DNA of 64,000 nt, from the NCBI GenBank assembly GCA_963921425.1, contig OY992838.1, positions 13,268,001-13,332,000 of the forward strand, in the 5' to 3' direction. Both the position numbers and the translations under genes were made by a program. This stretch comes from Dryas octopetala (taxonomy: Eukaryota > Streptophyta > Magnoliopsida > Rosales > Rosaceae). The notes under the pieces were generated by a model. The model saw nothing but the letters and a program-made list of their open reading frames with translations. It was not told the origin of the DNA and ran no database searches. Of the stretch, positions 1-11,350 are shown piece after piece; position 1 is the first letter of the stretch, and every line of letters starts with the position of its first letter.

Positions 1-151
1 TTTTATGGAAACTATATTTATAAAATATCTATCAAATGGATTTCCTGCTATAGAAGTAAACATATATTTCCATAAAAGCATGATTTCAAAGTAGCAAGAA
101 ATTTTCCATATTGAATGTATTGGTGAATATGGTGACTAATAAATTAGAGAT

Positions 152-580
152 ATGCCATTCTTGAACTTTATCACACCTGAAAAAATGGGTCCATCATTCA
201 GAATTGTTCTTCAAGTGATGATGCTACTACTAGTTGTTCCTGAAACAAGCCACGCAGGTCCCTTGAAAAGGACAACCGTTCGTATCACTAATGCTTTGGG
301 AGAACTAATGGACCTCACCATCCATTGCAAATCAAAAAATGATGACCTCGGCACTCAAACACTACATTATGGGGATAGTTTTAACTTTGACTTTAAACCA
401 AATTTTTGGGGGACTACACTATACTTTTGTAGCTTTGCATGGAAAAGAGCATTTCACCATTTCGATATCTACAAACAGAATAGGGATCGGTGTAGCGACT
501 GTTATTGGAATATAATACAAAGTGGCCCTTGTTTGTATGGTGATTGCTTTGCGTGGAACAAAAATGAAGGGGGAGTTTGA
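152..580 (+). CDS. S-protein homologue (plant self-incompatibility S1 family), small secreted protein
   Basis: Single-exon gene for 142 residues. The first ATG is at 152; a second at 185 (Met12) directly precedes a hydrophobic stretch (about residues 15-30, LQVMMLLLVVP) ending in SHA-G, so the protein looks secreted and Met12 is an equally plausible start. The mature part shows the S1-family pattern: VRITNALG near residue 43, a Cys at 59, the YGDSFNFDF block at 73-81, FCSFAW at 92-97, then FDIYKQNRDRC and GPCLYG. Six cysteines (59, 93, 114, 117, 127, 132) are present and could form disulfides. Family knowledge: the founding member is the pistil S-determinant of poppy, but most plant homologues are small apoplastic proteins of unknown role. 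Nothing here ties this copy to self-incompatibility. It is intact and stands alone, with transposons downstream. Confidence 0.85.
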   Translation: MPFLNFITPEKMGPSFRIVLQVMMLLLVVPETSHAGPLKRTTVRITNALGELMDLTIHCKSKNDDLGTQTLHYGDSFNFDFKPNFWGTTLYFCSFAWKRAFHHFDIYKQNRDRCSDCYWNIIQSGPCLYGDCFAWNKNEGGV

Positions 581-1939
581 GAGATTTTTGTTCCTTGTTC
601 TACATTTATGATTCAAGTGGGTTAATTACAAGTTGCTACTCTAGCTTATGCTATAATTAATGAACATCATACTATGTGATCTTTGCTCGCATTAATGAAT
701 AAATATGTTCAATTTTGTGACAATTATGTTGATGTTCTTATTGTTCGAATTTATGGTGTTGTTCACTATATCCAAAAAGATTAATTAAATTTACAAAGCA
801 TCTGCTACAATTTTACAATGGGTAGCATTTTTGTTTATTTTGGTTCAATGGACCTTGATCGCATTTTTTTTAAAGACAAAATATAAAATAATTTCGGACT
901 TGACACCCCCAAAACTCGGGCACGTAACTGTACGTAGTATGTACCTTGAGAAAACCCAAGAGTACTATAACACCTAACCCCGAGTGTTATAATCCCAAAT
1001 ATTCTCAAAATAAGTTAAGCCATTTTTTTTTTTCTAAAATAATGTGAGTTAGATTAGAGTGCTTGAGAAAAAAATATATATAACTTTATTTATAATAAAA
1101 CCAACCTCTGAAGTTACTATTGTTTAGGGTAACTTCGAAAGACAATATTACATAATCGATATTAAAAAACAGACAACCCAATAACTCAAAGTATGTATAG
1201 GATATGACCGAAGGTTCATAAAAAGATAACAACAGTTATCATAAAGACCAAAAACTAGCAAAGACCTAATAAAAAATGTACAAACACCAAACTGATGAAA
1301 CATAGGAGTTGACAAGCTCGAGACCGCAACACCACCTCGTCAATCAAGGTCGTCAAATTTTACATATACAACACCTGAGAGGGAGAAAAACAATAATATT
1401 GTAGGGGTGAGCATCACATTTGTTCATTGTTCCATCTTAGGGAATCCCTGCTCGATTTGAAAATATATAATTCGAAAATATTTACTACATATAGTTATCC
1501 TTTCAAAAAAGGTTTAAAAATATTCAATGCATAACATAAACCAATTAGTTGAGTATCGTAAACCAATTAATAGCATGCTCACACAACTTTTGCAACAGTT
1601 CCAAAAGTGTCAAAGTTTAGAATTATACCTGTTGGCCAGGCCATAAGGTCCAACTACCCCCTTTACAACACATCACAAAAGTCTTAGGCCATGTTTGGTT
1701 GATTGGAATACTAGAATGGGAAATGGAATTGTATTCATTTCTTGATCTTCTTTGTTGTTGTCTCTAATAGAACTCATTGATCTTATAGATTTCACTTTTA
1801 CTCCATAATTTCACGCTTTAATGAATAAATGATCATTATCAACTTTTAATATATTAACGCAGTTAAAATTTATTATTGATATTTTTTTTTGGTTTTATAG
1901 TTGGGGGAAGGGAGATCGAACTTGGGTGCATTGTTGTTC
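581..1939. other. Intergenic AT-rich sequence, no gene seen
   Basis: No convincing coding sequence. The first 200 bases are probably the 3' UTR of the S1-like gene. The stretch 900-1690 resembles decayed repeat sequence. From about 1686 a GGCCATGTTTGGTT motif is followed by TGGAAT-type words, typical of terminal sequence from hAT-like MITEs, but I could not find a matching end or target duplication. Confidence 0.4.
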
Positions 1940-3736
1940 GTCGCCTAAAGTCTCAAATTAAGCGCCAAAATGGTGCTTGGCACATACTTTAGGTGACAAA
2001 TGTGCAAATTTCGTCGCCCAAAGTCACTTTAGGCAACAAATATGTTCCTCGCCTAAAGCTACTTTGGGCGACGAAATTTGCAGTTCCTCACCCAAAGTCT
2101 CAATGCCTTTTTTTGTGTGTAAAATCTTATGTATGTAATAGCATACGATGCGATCGCGTTTCCAACGATCCGAACTGTTCATTTTTTAATTCTCCACTCA
2201 AAGATCATCCCTGCAAAAATTAGCTCAATCGAAGATGTACAAGTTAGGTAACCGTGCTTGAACTTATGAACGATTATGGATTTCTAATATTAATCGAATG
2301 AGTAGATGAATTTTGATTTGGCCAATTTTTTCCAGGGATGATCTTTGAGTATAAACGAATGAACGGCTCCGATCGTTGAAATCACATTGTAGTCTTCATA
2401 ATTGTTGAATCGACAAAGTTTCAACAATTATACTCTTCAAGTGTATTTATATGTACAAGCTCACTTATAGATCATGTTTCCAATTATCTGAGCCGTTCAT
2501 TTTTTAGTTTCTCATTCAAATATCATCCTGGAAAAAAATTACCTCACTCAAAGATGTAGAAGTTAGGTAACGATGGTCAAACTTATGAACGATCGTGGTT
2601 TTTCTAATGTTAATCGAACGAGTAGATGAATTTCGATTAGATTGATTTTTCGCATGGATGATCTTTGAGTGAGAAATTAAAAAATGAACGGCTCCGATAA
2701 TTGAAATCATATTGTGGTCTTCACAGTTATTAAAACAACAAGGTTTTAACAAAAGAGTTAAGTGAATTGTACTCTTCAAGTGTATTTATATATAAAAGCT
2801 CACATCTCTATCGTGTTTTTAACGATCCAAACCAATCATTTCTTAGTCTCCCACTCAAAGATCATTCATACAAAAAATGATCTCAATCGGAGATGTAGAA
2901 GTTAGGTTTAGCATTTAGGGCGTATGAACGATCGTGGTTTTTATAATGATAATCGAACGGATAGATGAATTTCGATTAAGCCGATTTTTTGCAAGGATGA
3001 TCTTTGAGTATTAACATAGAAAATGAACGGCTCTGATCATTGAAATCATGTTGTGGTCTTCACAATTATTAAAATGACAAGGTTTCAATAAAAGAGTTGA
3101 TAGAATTATACTTTTCAAATGTCGAAACCGTTCATTTATATGTAGAAGTTATATAATGGTGAAATTATTTTATATTTCTATATATTTAAAATTATTATAA
3201 TTTAGTACTTAAGTTAAAATTTAGAATCCTATTGTATATTATTAAGTATACAATCTTATTATAATAATTTATTATATATATTTTTTAAATACTAAATATA
3301 AATTATAAATTTGTAAAAAATGTGTTATAAAGTTTTTGGATAACGATTTTTTAAAAAATATTAAATTTAAAAATAAAAAAAATTTAATTTAAATAAAAAG
3401 TAATTTTTTTTAAAAAATAAAATAGGTTTAGGTGACGGAATTGTTCGTCGCTTAAACATATTTTGGGAGAGGAACCACTAATTCGTTGCCTAAGCATTGC
3501 TTTGGGCGACGAATGTGTTGTTCGTCGCCCAAACATACCTTCGGATCGAGACGACCATGTGATTCGTCACCCAAAGTTACCTCAGGAGATGAACCAAATT
3601 CGTCTCCCTAGGTAGCTTTGGGCGATGGAATTGATAAGTTCGTCGCCCAAACTCTTGGACGTCATGGTTTGGGCGATGAAAATTAACTTTGGGAGAGGAA
3701 TTAGGTTTGTCGCCCAAAATGTTTTTTCTTGTAGTG
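1940..3736. mobile_element. CACTA-like (En/Spm) non-autonomous DNA transposon, 5' tip missing
   Basis: The right end reads TTTTTTCTTGTAGTG at 3722-3736, the complement of the CACTACAAGAAAAAA terminus typical of plant CACTA elements. Both subterminal zones (about 1940-2100 and 3420-3720) are packed with a short motif in both orientations, TCGTCGCCCAAAG and TTTGGGCGACGAA and variants, as expected for transposase-binding subterminal repeats. No transposase coding is visible. No CACTA tip or 3-bp target duplication is recognisable on the left, so the left boundary is approximate and the element looks incomplete or decayed there. Confidence 0.7.
2111..3140. repeat. Three tandem ~340-bp repeats inside the CACTA-like element
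   Basis: Three diverged units start near 2111, 2438 and 2778. Each contains, in order, a CCGTTCATTTTTTAG-like block, CTCAAAGATCATCC, an AGATG(T)A.AAGTTAGGT block, AATCGAACGAGTAGATGAAT, and then GGATGATCTTTGAGT, the reverse complement of the earlier block. Each unit can therefore fold on itself with a loop of about 120 bases. Units are roughly 80% alike by eye. Confidence 0.75.
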
Positions 3737-4012
3737 CTGCATGATCTACGACCATTCCAACTGGGCTACCCAAAAACTGCAAATTATTGATATGTTTGAT
3801 TTCCACTCATATATTATTATCATTATTATAAGGCAACAATTATACATTACAACATCGCTATGTAGATCTCTATGATCTTCTGTCCCAAAATATTTTGGGA
3901 AAATGTTAATTGCCCAAGGTATGATAAAAGAAATTTATACTTAATTATCTAAAAGAGTTTTCCTAAAAAAAAAATTATCTAAAAGAGCATTTACCTTTGA
4001 TATTATTAATAA

Positions 4013-4605
4013 GGCTTATTCGTGAATTTGTCCCCTGAAACTAACTTTTTTTTTTTTTTTTTCACTTTGCCCCTTGAAAGTAAAATCCTCCCACTTTGTC
4101 CCCCGAACTTTACACTCTCATTTACACCCTTAACTCCATCCATTATCTGGAGTTCTAGAGCTCTGTTTTGAGTGATCTTTATATGGTTGTAAAGTGGAGA
4201 TGCATTACTTCAGAACGAGTATAAGATTGCTAATTTTGGTAGAGGTTTGATGGGTCAAAAGTCAGACCATAGTTGAGATAAAAACTGGACTAATGGATGA
4301 AGTTGACGAAATTTGGCTATTGGGAGTCATTTGTAAAGTTCGGGGAGTGATCTTTATATGGTTGTAAAGTGGAGATGCATTACTTCAGAACGAGTATAAG
4401 ATTGCTAATTTTGGTAGAGGTTTGATGGGTCAAAAGTCAGACCATAGTTGAGATAAAAACTGGACTAATGGATGAAGTTGACGAAATTTGGCTATTGGGA
4501 GTCATTTGTAAAGTTCGGGGAGTAAAGTAAGAGGATTTAACTTTCAGGAGGCAAAGTGAAAAAAAAAAAAAAAGTTAGTTTCAGGGGGCAAATCTTGAAT
4601 AACCC
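4013..4605. mobile_element. Mutator-type MITE (593 bp) with 9-bp target duplication
   Basis: Flanked by identical 9-bp direct repeats TATTAATAA at 4004-4012 and 4606-4614, the target-site size of Mutator-like elements. Terminal inverted repeats run about 100 bp: the left arm begins GGCTTATTCGTGAATTTGTC and contains CCCCTGAAACTAAC, a T-run and CACTTTGCCCC; the right arm gives GGGTTATTCAAGATTTGCCC and the same blocks on the complement. There is no coding potential. The interior is a perfect 175-bp tandem duplication. Confidence 0.85.
4171..4520 (+). repeat. Perfect 175-bp tandem duplication inside the MITE
   Basis: The segment beginning AGTGATCTTTATATGGTTG at 4171 recurs at 4346. I see no mismatch between 4171-4345 and 4346-4520, so this is a recent duplication within an otherwise older element. 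Confidence 0.9.
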
Positions 4606-4614
4606 TATTAATAA

Positions 4615-6700
4615 TCACAAGGTTTAGTACTTAGAGCATAACATACTAACATGACCACGATGAACTTTAACACCGTTAAATTTATTGATGTATCTTCCAA
4701 TCATATTAATACCTAGCGACTATAAAGTAACACGAAAATATATAAGATGATTGATTATGAGAGAAGCCAAGTCCATATTTGCTACAGCCACGTTAGATAT
4801 ATGTCACTCACTACGTACATTGCATGTTTATGAGATAGAAGTCAAAACAAATTGAGAAAATAATTGAATGAATTTTTTCTTAATAACGGAAAGGATTGAA
4901 AAAATAAACGAGAAGACAGAAGGAAAAATGAAATGTGGTGGTCGAAGTGGGATGCTAGTTACAGTTGAGATTTTATAGCTTTTGGAGTTTGGTATGGAAT
5001 AAAACAGTGTTTAATAATTTACATATATATAATTTTAGTGCATGTAATGCTATTTAAGATTTCTATTTCCTAATATAGGGGAATGTTATTTCTAATAGAT
5101 TGGCAAATTTTGATTTTAATTAGTCTTTTCCGAGATATATGATGGGATAATACTTTATCTTCGATTTGTAGTCAATCTTAGAGCTGGCCGGGAACACTGC
5201 AATCCTTACCACTCTTACAAGTTGAAGCACTAGTATTCTAACCAAACTAGGGCTTAGGGTTTGGGCATGTGTGGCAGTGCCACATTGGTCATCCAATTTT
5301 AGAACTGATCACTAGTCTATGAAAATCAATCCTCTAGCTAAAGTCAAATAATCATTATAAGGTTTTTTTTTTTTTTTTTTTTTCATTGTAATTGTAATGT
5401 TTTGAGATTTTCATTCCAGCGTTTGTTACAAACTTAGAATCAAGCTAGGCTTGTAAATGATTTTTCATTCCCATTCTATTGTATGGTAAATCCCGGAATG
5501 GAATTAAAAAATGACATTTTTCCAATAACAAGTGTACCCTTCCATCCTTCATTTTGCAAATTACACAATTTCAATGTTGTATCAGTATTCTTAAAAAGAT
5601 TATATTAGAATATTATTCTTGAGTTTATTAATATTTTTCTTTCTCATCTTTTAATCAAACTTTAGTCATCATCATCAATATATAGTATACATGATTAAAT
5701 AGGGTAAATCCAAAACAACTAAAATTATGAAAAATTTATCAGTAACATGTTCACAAACCAAAAATATTGTTTTATATAAAAAAAATTAATAAAATCTTAG
5801 TTCAAAACTTCAAATAAAAATAATCTTAGCTAGATGTTTTATTAAACAGAAACCATTTAAACATAGATTTAAATGAAACCTCCCAACACAATCTATTGAA
5901 TCAACTCCTCCACCCATTTTTTCGTAAGATCTTCTGGGAGACTGAAAAGAAGGTTTACTTTAATTGAATCACTCATGGTAATCTGACCTACACTTGGAAG
6001 AATTACTTAACCCCGAAACTTAATCGAATCACTCATGATAATCAATGACCTTCCAAAAGAAAATCAAACCACAAAGTCCATAATCATAATTATATATTAT
6101 GGTATCCCTATTCAAATGCATAAACATAATACATCAAATCCTATCTTCAATTTCCAAGTATCATTCTATAAGAACACTAAGCGTCATCCAACATATATCA
6201 TACTATAATCAATTCCTCGAACACACTAATTAATCACTAATCACTAAGCATTCCTTTCATTCACACCTAATTGCCAATAATTGCCTAAATTCAAGTATTC
6301 CTCCTCGGTCAATTGATTGGAAAAACTGCAGATCATGGGAATTAAATCCAATCAAGATAATTAAAAATCAAATCAAATTGGCATAAATCAAGGCCCACAT
6401 TTTGGAATTAGGGATCTACATCAAGAGCCCTGCAACACTTATAAATACACGGCTTCACAACATAAAATGGATCTTTTGGCCAAAGCAAACACCTAGAAGA
6501 TTCATAAATTTTGTCTTCACACTTCGTCCAATTCGTGAGAAAGCCATCAAGCTCTACTCAAGTCGGCTCTTTCACCACCCTGTCTTGTTTAAGATCAAGT
6601 ATTCATCACCCTTGAATCAAGACCCAACCTTTGAGATCGAATTAGATGAATCTTTTCTTGTAAAGAGCAAAAATAGAGATTGTAACTCTAAATCATAAAT
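4615..6700. other. Intergenic AT-rich sequence with probable decayed LTR near its right end
   Basis: No gene is supported. Around 6420-6700 there is TATAAATAC followed by a run of open frame (98 residues from 6402) that matches no family I know. The layout (TATA-like box, then a CGTGAGAAAGCC zone and a TGTAACTC zone) looks like the U3-R part of a retrotransposon LTR. Poly-T at about 5362-5383. The rest is low-complexity AT sequence. Confidence 0.3.
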
Positions 6701-6709
6701 ACAATATAT

Positions 6710-7287
6710 ATAGGAGAAAATTACAGATATGGTCCACTTATTTTATAACTAGTTCAATTTTGGTCCACGATCTTTTTTAAGTTCTGTTTTAGTCCACTAA
6801 TTGTTCTATTTGTTTAATAAAGGTCCAAATTTGTGACTTTAAATCTTTTGGGTTGCGTTTTATTCCATTATAATTGAAATATAAGTTATATTTCATTATT
6901 TCTTAGTCATAAGAACCAATTTGGAGTATTAGAATCTAAGAGAATTGAAATTTGGTGAAGTTTGAAAATTCTGAAAAAATTTTGGAAAAAATTGGTAGTT
7001 TCGAATACCCTACAAATTTGGGGTCAATTATCATGAGTTTTAAAACTCCAATTGGAATGATCTTTATATAGTTGTAAAGAGGAGATGCATGACTTTAAAA
7101 CAAGTATATGTTTGCTGAATTTGAGTGAGATTTGATAGGGTAAAAGACATGTCAAATTTGAGAAAACAAACTTGGACCTTTATTAAACAAGTAGAACAAT
7201 TAGTAGATCAAAACAGAACTTAAAAAAGATCATGGACCAAAATTGGACTAGCTATAAAATAAGTGGATTAAATCTGTAATTTCCTCT
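6710..7287. mobile_element. Second Mutator-type MITE (about 578 bp) with 9-bp target duplication
   Basis: ACAATATAT is repeated at 6701-6709 and 7288-7296. Terminal inverted repeats of about 120 bp: the left arm carries AAATTACAGATATGGTCCAC, CAATTTTGGTCCA and TTTTTTAAGTTCTGTTTT; the right arm carries their complements (for example TGGACCAAAATTGGAC at 7233). No coding. The centre (about 7060-7160) resembles the internal unit of the MITE at 4013-4605 although the terminal repeats differ. Confidence 0.8.
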
Positions 7288-7296
7288 ACAATATAT

Positions 7297-7818
7297 TTAT
7301 TTTATACACATATTCTTGTTCATATGATTTTGCAGGAACCAGGATTAGAGTTATTTTTTGCAAATAATTTTCTTGTTAATTATTATTTCAAGTTTAATAC
7401 AATTTTCCTTTCTTCGCTTTTAATCTAATGCATGTTATATTTAGTGTTGCATTGAATCTTGATATTAATTTAGTTGGTGAATATCGCATTGATCTCATTA
7501 ATTATATTTTTGTCATTCATAGATTCTTTATTTTGTTTGGGCAATTGCATCACTTTTTTCACGAATTCGATCACGTAATCTTTAGGAGGCCTAGTACTTA
7601 CAATCCGAACTTCGAATCCGACTAATCCTTTAAGAGGCTTAGGATTAGTCATTTTACGTACGCCTGGTTTAGATGATATCAGAGAAAACAAAAAAGTACT
7701 AGGAATTTTTTTTTTCTTTCGAAAGAGGAATATTAAGGGTTAATTAATCATACTACCCATCATTCAACACCCCACAATATATGCATACAATAAAGCCTAT
7801 ATATTATATATTCTTGTA
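7297..7818. other. Downstream flank of the peroxidase gene
   Basis: No independent gene is supported; short open frames on both strands are AT-rich and match nothing. The part next to 7818 is presumably the 3' UTR of the minus-strand peroxidase. Confidence 0.35.
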
Positions 7819-9110
7819 TTAAAAACTAGAACAAATTCGCCTAGCCCTACCCTCCAAATTTGTCTTGACACCAATTTGGCCCATCTTTACAATTGACTGG
7901 ACAAAATCAGCTTCAAAAGATGGTCCAAACAGTGGATTGAGCAAACTCAAGTAGGAGTCTATTAGACTCCTGGTTGTTGCATCCTGATCAAGCTTGGCAT
8001 CCGATTCTAACACAGCAAACCCATTTCTAATATTTTTCAAAATATGAACGTCAAATGCATTCTCGCTTCCTCGATCGATCGGTAATCGAACATTGACATC
8101 GCCGTTTTGAGGACACCTTTGTTTCAATTCTGGGAGGAAAGTGGGGTTGATGGTTGGATCGGATCCCCCTACTGCTCCTGGGAAAAAGTTATAGAGCCTT
8201 TTGGTCATGAAGAAGCATGCTGTGCTCCCAATTGTATGAGCAGCTGAAATTAAGTAACAGTACGTCACCAAGTTAAAAGTAATTACTATGAATTCTCAAC
8301 TATGTACGTATCATGTACATATAAGAGAAGGCAATGGTACGTGTGCATGTGAGAGAGATTTGGCACAACTTAGACATTACATGCATTGCATATGGTGTGT
8401 GTGATTCACCTAATATGTATTAATTCAAACTTTTTGTTTTTTGGCGGACAAGGCACATTAAGTGCCACTATATATATATAAGAATGTCAACATATATATA
8501 TAGCATGCACATGCATTTATATAAAATTTTCTTTTAAAAGGGTGATCAAAACTCTTTTTCACTCAAAAGAAAGAAAAAAGGTTTTATATTTTCACTCGTT
8601 TGTCTTATTCTGTCACTTTCTTTATTTTTATCCGTTATTAAATTTTTAAAAAATAGTTTAAATAATGATAGTTTGATAAAAAATTTTAATTGTTGTCTCA
8701 TCTTGAGTTACTTAATATTAATATACGCCTCCTATTATATTTTTACACATCGTATTATATTTTTTAAAATTAATATCAGACGTAAAAATAAGCTAGATGG
8801 GTGAAAATATATGCATGATCGAAATTCTCATTATATCCTAATCTTAATTTATTAATTTCACCACATACTCTCCTTCCTTTTGTAGTAACCAAAGCTTCTG
8901 TATTATATAACTTCCAATTCTAATCATGCATGGACCACAAATTAGTCCATTGAAACAAGATTTATCCAATCAATCTTTCCTAATTAAAGGAATTAATTAA
9001 ACCTGCAAATTATTTCTGCCCTGTTCAATCTAATTAATTGGGTCTACGTGCAGTGACACCTTAATCATATTAACTTGGTTTTCCACCAACCTTACTATCA
9101 CCCAACTTGC

Positions 9111-9150
<40 letters not shown>

Positions 9151-9717
9151 CATTGCATTACCAGTGAGAAGGACGAGATCTTTTTCTGTGAGCCCTCTAC
9201 TCATAAACTTATTCTTGAGCTGTTGGATTGAATCACTAACATCTGGCATGTCATCTGCCAGAGACACATTCGAAACGACGCCGTCTCTCCGACCCGTAGG
9301 CACCTCGTAAGCGGGCCCACCAGCCAAAGCCACCGCATCTCTAGCCGCCAACGCCACAATGTCGGCACAAGAAACCACGCCTCCACCGCACGCAGCCTCC
9401 AACTGGGCCTTGGCTTTCTCTATCACCTCAAACCCCCCGACGCCTTGGTGCCCAAACGCATGTCGTTCGGCGTTCTGGCCGTCGTCGATGAGGATCGAAC
9501 CGTCGCAGCCCTCCACGAAGCAATCGTGGAAATGAAGCCTGAGCAAGACTGCTGCAATGTTGGCATTGGAGACAGCAGCGTCCCCAACAACGCCACGGAC
9601 AATCGACTCGGCCTCCGGGCAGGTTTCGCCATAGAAACCCACCATCAGCTCAGCCTCACATAATATGCCAATCCCAAAGCCCAAAACTAGGAAAGCAAAA
9701 CTGACCAAGGCTGCCAT
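7819..9717 (-). CDS. Class III secretory peroxidase, resembling peroxidase 43
   Basis: Two exons on the minus strand, 9717-9162 and 8243-7819, joined in frame to give 326 residues. Haem peroxidases of this family oxidise phenolics with hydrogen peroxide in the wall, or make radicals there. Signal peptide about residues 1-23. The distal haem site is RLHFHDCFVEGCDGS (Arg60, distal His64), followed by VVSCADIVALAARDAV and GGPAYEVPTGRRDG. The exon junction restores LLTAAHTIGSTACFF, with proximal His188. The end is VKMGQIGVKTNLEGRARRICSSF-stop. Cysteines 33, 66 and 71 and the C-terminal ones fit the family disulfides. Splice sites are GT (9161-9160) and AG (8245-8244). Length is normal. Most relatives have three introns; only the one before the proximal His is kept. 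The coding GC is far above the flanks. The assignment to the peroxidase 43 group rests on remembered C-terminal similarity. Confidence 0.9.
9113..9149. repeat. (GA)n microsatellite inside the peroxidase intron
   Basis: About 18 GA units on the plus strand. On the coding strand this is a (TC)n run that begins 12 bases after the exon 1 donor site, an unusual place for a long polypyrimidine tract. Confidence 0.9.
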
Positions 9718-10075
9718 TAATGGCGTTTTAATATATGTAGAAGCTTTTGCAGAGCGAGATAACAGTGAGCAGAGGAGGGCAAATTAGTTAAGAAGGTGAC
9801 AAGGTCAAGGTGTAGTCCGTGACTCTCTGTGAATAGTAATTTAAGCGAACAAGTCATATATAATAATAATATAATATAACGTTACAAAAGCAAACTGTCC
9901 TCGAGGCATGCAGCTATCTTCAGCTGACAACTTTTAAGATAGGACCGCTATGGCGCAATGTGTCAACTAGATGCATGAGAAGTTGCCACCTTGCTTTTCT
10001 TATTTTTATAATAAACTATTATTAACCCCAATTTTTAACACCATTAATTTATAACAAAGAGCTTATTTAGAAGTA

Positions 10076-10814
10076 GGGATGCAATTCGGGCGGGTAGAGC
10101 ACTAGAGCCAGTTGAAAGCTCAACCCAAAGTCAACTTATGCTTTAATTTTTAGGTTCGGTCGGCTCGGGTTTGGGTTTGGCGGGTTGGATTCAGGTTGTC
10201 CAATTTACTTGGGTTTAACTTAGCTCGCAAAATCAAGGAACGGGTTAGTTTTAACTTTTAGAAAAAAAAAATCTTAATAAAAGTGTAACACAATTACCTT
10301 AATTAATCAAATATCATATTTCAAAATTTCAAATATGGATACAAATAAAACAAAGCAATACCTTTAAGGCTTCAACGTGAAGATAAAAAAATAATAATAA
10401 CATTACAACTATATTATTACCAAACATTATAGTTTAGGTTTTACTCCACACAAAAATATTTAAAAATATATAAGAAAAAATACATATTTTGATCTTCTTT
10501 AAAATCTTTAGTTCTTCTTTAATAATTATATATTAAACTAAATATTATAATACAAATTTAAACTAAAATGTAATCTAGCTAATATATAGATTATAGTATA
10601 ATACTAATACAAATTGGAATCAGAATTTGGATTGGAATTTGAGTTCAGCTTGGGCTTGGGCGGGCATGAACTACCCAAGCCCAACCCAAAAAATTCGGGT
10701 TGAGGTCAGGTTCGGGTTCGGGTGGGTTTTAAATTTTTCAAACCCTTCCACACGGGTTCAAACATCGAGTTGGAATCGGGCGGGCTCGGGTTGAACCAAC
10801 CCAAGTTGCACCCA
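10076..10814. mobile_element. Non-autonomous element flanked by a 12-bp direct repeat
   Basis: TATTTAGAAGTA occurs at 10064-10075 and again at 10815-10826. The ends are inverted: GGGATGCAATTCGGGCGGGT on the left, and TGGGTGCAACTTGGG on the complement of the right. Both arms are rich in CGGGTT and GGGCGGGC words around a very AT-rich centre (10260-10600). No coding. The flanking-repeat length fits a Mutator-like (9 bp) target plus chance extension, but the superfamily is uncertain. Confidence 0.65.
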
Positions 10815-10826
10815 TATTTAGAAGTA

Positions 10827-11350
10827 ATTACTAAACCCCACTCTTTGAATCTTTTTGCTTCCACCTTCTAATCAACATAAGAAATGCATGTGTTGGCATT
10901 TCTAAGATTAGTTTGTATTTAGGCTTCTACTTTAATTTATTAATTTTTTGTAATAAACATTTATGGATTGTGGTGTGAACAAGCTATTTGGGGTTTAGGG
11001 TCCCATGCCACATACGCAAAAAAAAAAACAAAAAACAAAAGTGGGACCCGCACTAGATGCTCCACTTGTCATGCATGTCATACACAAAAAAAGAAGAAGA
11101 ACTAAAATACCTATGTAGTCCACTGTAGTAAAGGTATTACAAAATAAGTCCACTGATGGAGACATTTGTAGCCTTAATACCACTTCTACCCTTTTGGCCA
11201 TTTAGTTGATTGTCCATGTAATTTAATAGACAAACAAGAATTTGAATAACAAATTAGAGAACTTTTAAACTTAAAATAATTAAACCTTCAAAATCTAGAC
11301 ATAGATCTGTATCATTTATAGTTAGAAAACATTCAGAAATAAAAAAAGGA
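10827..11350. other. Intergenic sequence, no gene seen
   Basis: AT-rich, with short A-runs at 11019-11040. No open frame with family features on either strand. Confidence 0.35.

Noticed and set aside
152..580. S-locus self-incompatibility determinant
   Set aside because: Only the protein family fits; there is no partner gene or polymorphism evidence, and most family members have other or unknown roles.
1686..1900. Complete hAT-type MITE
   Set aside because: One GGCCATGTTTGGTT-like tip is visible but no matching second end or 8-bp target duplication was found.
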